DNA of 64,000 nucleotides from Winslowiella toletana (GTDB lineage Bacteria > Pseudomonadota > Gammaproteobacteria > Enterobacterales > Enterobacteriaceae), in contig NZ_JAGGMQ010000001.1 of assembly GCF_017875465.1 (NCBI RefSeq), positions 744,001 to 808,000 on the forward strand, in the 5' to 3' direction. The position numbers were made by a program, and so were the translations under genes. The notes beneath the pieces are model-generated. The model worked only from the letters and a program-made list of their open reading frames with translations. It was not told where the DNA came from and ran no database searches. Below are positions 60,047 to 64,000 of the stretch, piece by piece. Each line of letters starts with the position of its first letter. Position 1 is the first letter of the stretch.

Positions 60047-60751
60047 TTATTGCGGTATCACCACACTGGCGATCTCTTCTGCAGTCAGCGCCCGGTATTC
60101 ACCCGGAGCCAGATCGTCATCCAGCGCAATTTCACCAATACGTTCACGATGTAACGCGACAACCCGGTTGCCCACTGCGGCAAACATACGTTTTACCTGA
60201 TGATAACGCCCTTCACTGATGGTCAGACGCACCTGGTGCTCGCCGATCACTTCCAGCGTCGCCGGTTTGGTCAGACTTTTTTCGTTATGTAGCTGGACGC
60301 CATCGGCAAACTGCTGCGCCGTATCCTCAGCCAGTGGCAACTCCAGCGTCACCAGATAGGTTTTCTCGCAGTGATGACGCGGGGAGGTAATACGATGTGA
60401 CCACTGACCATCATCAGTCATCAGCACCAGACCGGTGGTATCAATATCCAGTCGCCCGGCGGCGTGCAGTTTGTAAGCCGTTGGCTCTTCGAGAAAGTAC
60501 AGCACGGTAGGATGATCGGGATCGTCTGTCGAGCAGACATAGCCTTCGGGTTTATTCAGCATAAAATAGCGCGGCCCAAACTGCTGTTGTAACGGATTGC
60601 CGTCATATTCAACCTGGTGCTCGGGTTCCAGCTTAAACGACGTGTCACGCACGATCTCACCATCAATGGTGACACGTTTAGCGCGAATTTCGCGTGCGGC
60701 GATTGCCCGGCTAATTTCCAGTTGCTGAGATAAAAATTTATCGAGTCGCAT
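60047..60751 (-). CDS. rsuA: 16S rRNA pseudouridine(516) synthase
   Basis: 234 residues. An N-terminal S4 RNA-binding domain (about 1-60, [20 protein letters not shown]) and a RsuA-type pseudouridine synthase domain with catalytic D102 in [14 protein letters not shown], the same position as in E. coli. It isomerises U516 of 16S rRNA. The ATG at 60749-60751 matches the E. coli N-terminus; the frame is open 52 codons further upstream. Divergent from radD. Confidence 0.96.
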   Translation of the reverse strand: MRLDKFLSQQLEISRAIAAREIRAKRVTIDGEIVRDTSFKLEPEHQVEYDGNPLQQQFGPRYFMLNKPEGYVCSTDDPDHPTVLYFLEEPTAYKLHAAGRLDIDTTGLVLMTDDGQWSHRITSPRHHCEKTYLVTLELPLAEDTAQQFADGVQLHNEKSLTKPATLEVIGEHQVRLTISEGRYHQVKRMFAAVGNRVVALHRERIGEIALDDDLAPGEYRALTAEEIASVVIPQ

Positions 60752-60945
60752 TAAATCTGCTTTGCCTGTGTTCTTGAAATGAAATCCGACGTCATCTTGC
60801 GATAGACGTTTGAAAAGCGCCTGCGCGCCCGGGAAGGTATTGCTGAACAGTATAGCGAGTGTTAAGCGCGCCTGACAGAGGGGATCGCACCGTTCAGCGG
60901 CTTTCATGGCATAATACGACCCTGTTTCCAGAATTGTGCCTTGTT

Positions 60946-62700
60946 ATGTCGTTTACTCTTCGTCCTTATCAGCAGGAAGCGGTGGATGCCACGCTCACTT
61001 ACTTCCGTGGTTCGCAGCAACCGGCAGTGATTGTACTGCCCACCGGCGCGGGCAAAAGCCTGGTGATTGCCGAACTGGCAAGGCTGGCGCGTGGGCGCGT
61101 GCTGGTGCTGGCCCACGTCAAAGAGCTGGTGGCGCAGAATCACAGCAAATACCAGGCTTACGGGCTGGATGCGGATATCTTTGCCGCCGGACTGCAACGC
61201 AAAGAGAGCCACAGTAAAGTGGTGTTTGGCAGCGTGCAGTCAGTGGCGCGCAATCTGGAGCAATTTGACAGCGCATTTTCGCTGCTGATTGTCGACGAAT
61301 GCCACCGTATCAGCGACGATGACGACAGTCAGTACCGCCAGATTCTTCATCATCTGCGTCAGCATAATCCCCAGCTGCGCCTGCTGGGGCTGACCGCCAC
61401 CCCCTACCGGCTGGGCAAAGGCTGGATCTATCAGTTCCACTATCACGGCATGGTGCGTGGCGATGATCAGGCGCTGTTTCGTGACTGCATTTATGAACTG
61501 CCGCTGCGCTATATGATTAAGCATGGCTTCCTGGTGCCGCCGGAACGGCTGGATATGCCGGTGGTGCAATACGATTTCAGTCGCCTGAACGCCCAGCCAA
61601 ACGGTCTGTTTAGCGAGGCCGATCTTAATCGCGAGCTGAAACAGCAGCAGCGCGTGACGCCGCATATTATTCAGCAGATCGTTGAGTTCGCTGCCGACCG
61701 CAAAGGGGTGATGATCTTCGCCGCCACTGTCGAACATGCCAAAGAGATCCTCGGTCTGTTACCGCCGGGTAAGGCGTTAATCAGCGCCGACACCCCGGCG
61801 GCGGAGCGCGACGCCACTATCACCGCGTTTAAAGCGCAGCAGTTGCGCTATATGGTGAATGTGGCGGTGCTGACCACCGGTTTTGATGCTCCCCATGTGG
61901 ATCTGATTGCTATTCTGCGGCCTACCGAGTCCGTCAGCCTGTATCAGCAAATTGTTGGTCGCGGTTTACGCCTGTGTGAAGGGAAAAGCGACTGCCTGAT
62001 CCTCGACTATGCCGGTAATCCGCACGATCTTTTCACGCCGGAAGTGGGCGCGCCAAAAGGCAAAAGCGACAATCAGCCGGTACAGGTGTTCTGCCCTGCC
62101 TGCGGCTTTGCCAATACCTTCTGGGGTAAAGCCACTGCCGACGGCGCCATCATTGAACACTTTGGCCGTCGTTGTCAGGGCGTGATGGAAGATGACGACG
62201 GTGAGCGCGAGCAGTGCGACTACCGTTTTCGCTTTAAAAGCTGTCCGCACTGCAATGCCGAGAACGATATTGCCGCACGCCGTTGCCATCAGTGCGACGC
62301 GGTGCTGGTTGATCCTGACGATATGCTTAAGGCCGCGCTAAAACTGAAAGATGCGCTGGTGCTGCGTTGCGGCGGGATGGAACTGACGCATGGCAGCGAT
62401 GAAAAAGGCGAGTGGCTGAAAGCCAGCTATTTTGACGAAGATGGCACCAGCGTCAGCGAACGCTTCCGCTTAAAAAGCCCGGCGCAGCGTAAGGCTTTTG
62501 AACAGCTGTTTATGCGTCCGCATCAGCGCGCGCCGGGCGTGCCGCTTGGCTGGCAAAGCGCCGCTGATGTGGTGGCGCTGCAACCGCTCTTGCGCCATCC
62601 TGATTTTGTTGTCGCCCGTCAGCAGCGCCATTTCTGGCAGGTGCGCGAGAAAATTTTTGATTACCAGGGCCGCTTTCGCCGCGCCAACGAGCTGAGTTAA
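60946..62700 (+). CDS. radD: RadD/YejH superfamily 2 helicase-like DNA repair protein
   Basis: 584 residues. Q-motif region [16 protein letters not shown], Walker [14 protein letters not shown] box VDECHR, motif [12 protein letters not shown], motif [11 protein letters not shown]. The C-terminus has a zinc-finger region with CPACG, CPHC and CHQC pairs (about 380-455). E. coli RadD is an ATPase that aids homologous recombination by stimulating RecA strand exchange. The ATG at 60946 fits the family length. A 7-bp hairpin follows the stop. Confidence 0.94.
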   Translation: MSFTLRPYQQEAVDATLTYFRGSQQPAVIVLPTGAGKSLVIAELARLARGRVLVLAHVKELVAQNHSKYQAYGLDADIFAAGLQRKESHSKVVFGSVQSVARNLEQFDSAFSLLIVDECHRISDDDDSQYRQILHHLRQHNPQLRLLGLTATPYRLGKGWIYQFHYHGMVRGDDQALFRDCIYELPLRYMIKHGFLVPPERLDMPVVQYDFSRLNAQPNGLFSEADLNRELKQQQRVTPHIIQQIVEFAADRKGVMIFAATVEHAKEILGLLPPGKALISADTPAAERDATITAFKAQQLRYMVNVAVLTTGFDAPHVDLIAILRPTESVSLYQQIVGRGLRLCEGKSDCLILDYAGNPHDLFTPEVGAPKGKSDNQPVQVFCPACGFANTFWGKATADGAIIEHFGRRCQGVMEDDDGEREQCDYRFRFKSCPHCNAENDIAARRCHQCDAVLVDPDDMLKAALKLKDALVLRCGGMELTHGSDEKGEWLKASYFDEDGTSVSERFRLKSPAQRKAFEQLFMRPHQRAPGVPLGWQSAADVVALQPLLRHPDFVVARQQRHFWQVREKIFDYQGRFRRANELS

Positions 62701-62710
62701 CGACGGTATT

Positions 62711-62730
62711 GTTTGCCCGCACCGGCAAAC
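62711..62730 (+). terminator. radD 3' hairpin overlapping the rplY promoter
   Basis: GTTTGCC-CGCACC-GGCAAAC, 10 bases after the radD stop. The hairpin contains the -35 element of the next promoter. No T-run. Confidence 0.55.
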
Positions 62731-62741
62731 GCGGCTATAAT
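62713..62741 (+). promoter_or_regulatory. Sigma-70 promoter of rplY
   Basis: TTGCCC (62713-62718), 17-base spacer, TATAAT (62736-62741), followed by a GC-rich discriminator GCCGCCCGC, the pattern of ribosomal promoters under stringent control. The transcript would start near 62748. Confidence 0.8.
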
Positions 62742-62769
62742 GCCGCCCGCTTTTGCGAAAGCCTGAGCA

Positions 62770-62841
62770 CACTATAGTACGAACAATCCAACCTGTTACT
62801 GGGTCGCCTGTAGCAGGAACATTTATTGAATGAGAAATAAC
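62770..62841 (+). promoter_or_regulatory. rplY mRNA leader resembling the L25 autoregulatory element
   Basis: The leader contains AGTACGAAC (62776-62784), which resembles the bulged-G loop E of 5S rRNA that L25 binds, and an 8-bp stem (62792-62799 with 62810-62817, one G-U). Autogenous control of rplY through such a leader is known in E. coli and relatives. Correct fold not tested here. Confidence 0.55.
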
Positions 62842-63126
62842 ATGTTCACTATCATTGCAGAAGAACGTAAACAGCAGGGTAAGGGTGCGAGCCGCCGCCT
62901 GCGTACAGCTAACAAATTCCCGGCAATCATTTATGGTGGCGCGGAAGCAGCTGTAGCTATCGAACTGGATCATGACTCAGTGATGAACCAGCAGACCAAA
63001 CCAGGTTTCTACGACGAAGTTCTGACCCTGGTTGTTGATGGCAAAGAAGTTAAAGTTAAGATCCAGGCTGTTCAGCGTCATCCGTTCAAGCCAAAACTGC
63101 ACCACATCGACTTCGTTCGCGCTTAA
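62842..63126 (+). CDS. rplY: 50S ribosomal protein L25
   Basis: 94 residues, like E. coli L25. Binds loop E of 5S rRNA in the central protuberance. Core motifs: [20 protein letters not shown] and [17 protein letters not shown]. It is the short, single-domain form (no CTC extension), as in enterobacteria. The ATG at 62842 is chosen over one four codons upstream by comparison with E. coli MFTI. It is preceded by its autoregulatory leader and ends at a strong terminator. Confidence 0.97.
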   Translation: MFTIIAEERKQQGKGASRRLRTANKFPAIIYGGAEAAVAIELDHDSVMNQQTKPGFYDEVLTLVVDGKEVKVKIQAVQRHPFKPKLHHIDFVRA

Positions 63127-63144
63127 TTGCGAATCAGTTGAAGA

Positions 63145-63174
63145 AAAAACGCCGCATATGCGGCGTTTTTTTTT
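63145..63174. terminator. Terminator shared by rplY and yejK
   Basis: AAAAAACGCCGCATATGCGG followed by CGTTTTTTTTT: an 8-9-bp palindromic stem with a T-run on the plus strand and an A-run opposite, so it can end both genes. Confidence 0.93.
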
Positions 63175-63177
63175 GCT

Positions 63178-64000
63178 TTATTTACCGCCAGTGCGGCGCT
63201 GAAGCTGATCGCGCAGATTAGGCGGCGTGCCTTTAATGGTCAGCGTATCGGTCGCCGGATCCCAGAAAATACGTTCGCCCAGCAGCATGGCGTCAAAATT
63301 CAGCGTTAATCCGCCGCCGCTGCCGGCAAATTTGGTCAGCTGACGCAGGGTGCTGCGGTCCGCCGGGAAAGTCTCTTCCAGCTCATAGCCCTGATCCTGG
63401 GTAAAAGCCTGGAAACTCTTCTCACCTAATGGCGGCAGTTCGTTTGACAGATCTTCCAGCGCAATCTCTTCACCCGCCTGTAACTGCTCATTACAGTAGC
63501 TGTAAACCTGCTGACGATAGTTCTGCCGCTCGCCTTTATCCAGTTCGGACTCTGCACAGTAGTCATCCACCGCCTGCAACAGACCGCGGTTCTGCGCCTT
63601 GGTGTCCAGACCGACGCTGGCGCCGAGGAAATCCATAAAGAAGTCGGCAACTTTGCGCCCCACGCGTCCGCGCAGAAAAGTCAGATAACGGGTCGACTCC
63701 GGATTGGTTTCCCATTCAGTCAGATCGATACGCGCGACAATGTCCGCATGGTTGATATCGAGGTAGTGCGTCGAGCTGATATCCAGCTCTTCATTAACGC
63801 GCATACTGTTCTGGCTGCTCAGCACCGCAATCAGCAGATACTCCACCGCCAGGTAACGATAGTGGCAGAACAGCACCACTCCGCCTTCGGCAAACGGATA
63901 TTTGGCCAGTTCATCACGCAGACGTCCGGTGGCGGCGCGGCTAAAAGCGAGGAAATCATCCTCCCCTTTACGGCAGTTGCGCAGCGCATCGGCCAGCTCG
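63178..64000 (-). CDS. yejK: Nucleoid-associated protein YejK/NdpA (5' end outside window)
   Basis: The frame is open from 64000 to the stop at 63178, about 274 residues; E. coli YejK has 335, so roughly 60 residues lie beyond the window. It matches NdpA family proteins: [20 protein letters not shown] block, [60 protein letters not shown] and the end [20 protein letters not shown]. It binds DNA and associates with the nucleoid and topoisomerases; its catalytic role is unclear. Convergent with rplY. Confidence 0.95.
   Translation of the reverse strand, partial: ELADALRNCRKGEDDFLAFSRAATGRLRDELAKYPFAEGGVVLFCHYRYLAVEYLLIAVLSSQNSMRVNEELDISSTHYLDINHADIVARIDLTEWETNPESTRYLTFLRGRVGRKVADFFMDFLGASVGLDTKAQNRGLLQAVDDYCAESELDKGERQNYRQQVYSYCNEQLQAGEEIALEDLSNELPPLGEKSFQAFTQDQGYELEETFPADRSTLRQLTKFAGSGGGLTLNFDAMLLGERIFWDPATDTLTIKGTPPNLRDQLQRRTGGK

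Overview
The window reads as a stretch of enterobacterial core chromosome. Gene content and order follow the Escherichia coli K-12 segment running from thiD-thiM through mrp-metG, cdd-sanA, mgl-galS-folE, cirA-lysP-nfo, fruBKA and yejABEF to rplY-yejK. Several departures (a split EsaR/ExpR-type LuxR gene, maeA between cdd and sanA, mltB next to a chemoreceptor, no yeiQ beside yeiR, many extra palindromes) point to a plant- or environment-associated Enterobacterales such as Erwiniaceae (Pantoea, Erwinia or Mixta). That assignment is inference from family resemblance, not a database match. No phage, insertion sequence, CRISPR array, tRNA or rRNA gene was found.

Layout. 1-2.4 kb: the 3' end of a fructuronate reductase/mannitol dehydrogenase, an RspR-like GntR regulator, and class I aldolase fbaB. 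2.5-4.3 kb: thiM-thiD behind a TPP riboswitch. 4.5-7.9 kb: an RcnB-like periplasmic protein, a chemoreceptor with a sigma-28 promoter and an NWETF tail, and mltB. 8.1-9.4 kb: a LuxR quorum-sensing regulator interrupted by an 8-bp tandem duplication, then a GNAT acetyltransferase. 9.4-17.7 kb: mrp, metG, yohJ-yohK, cdd, maeA, sanA. 17.7-23.5 kb: a PAS-LuxR regulator, then the galactose operon mglBAC and galS with CRP and Gal operators. 23.7-29.95 kb: yeiB, folE, a YbfB-type MFS protein with a PtrR-like LysR regulator, and the formaldehyde pair frmA-fghA. 30-36.8 kb: a CirA-like receptor, a FecCD/FecE-type ABC transporter without a binding protein, lysP and yeiE. 36.8-40.7 kb: a DUF1232 protein, yeiH, nfo, a Tat-exported hydrolase and an anchored unknown. 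40.9-46.5 kb: fruBKA with Cra operators, setB, yeiW. 46.7-50.6 kb: efpL, an orphan fimbrillin-like gene, yeiR, lpxT and mepS, with a structured 0.5-kb gap before mepS. 50.9-64 kb: an Rtn/PdeN-type EAL protein, yejABEF, yejG, bcr, rsuA, radD, rplY and the 3' part of yejK.

Genes that work together: thiM and thiD salvage the thiazole and pyrimidine halves of thiamin. mglBAC imports galactose under GalS and cAMP-CRP. frmA and fghA oxidise formaldehyde through glutathione. fruBKA imports and phosphorylates fructose under Cra. yejABEF is a peptide ABC importer. The CirA-like receptor and the FecCD/FecE transporter are probably iron regulated.

The observations most worth a second look are: (1) the split LuxR gene, where removing one copy of an 8-bp repeat restores the frame exactly, as expected for a slipped-strand on/off switch or a recent mutation; (2) a dispersed family of paired hairpins with inward-facing GTAG motifs, i.e. 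REPIN-like elements in two stem types, one of them between mglB and mglA; and (3) the structured non-coding segment upstream of mepS.
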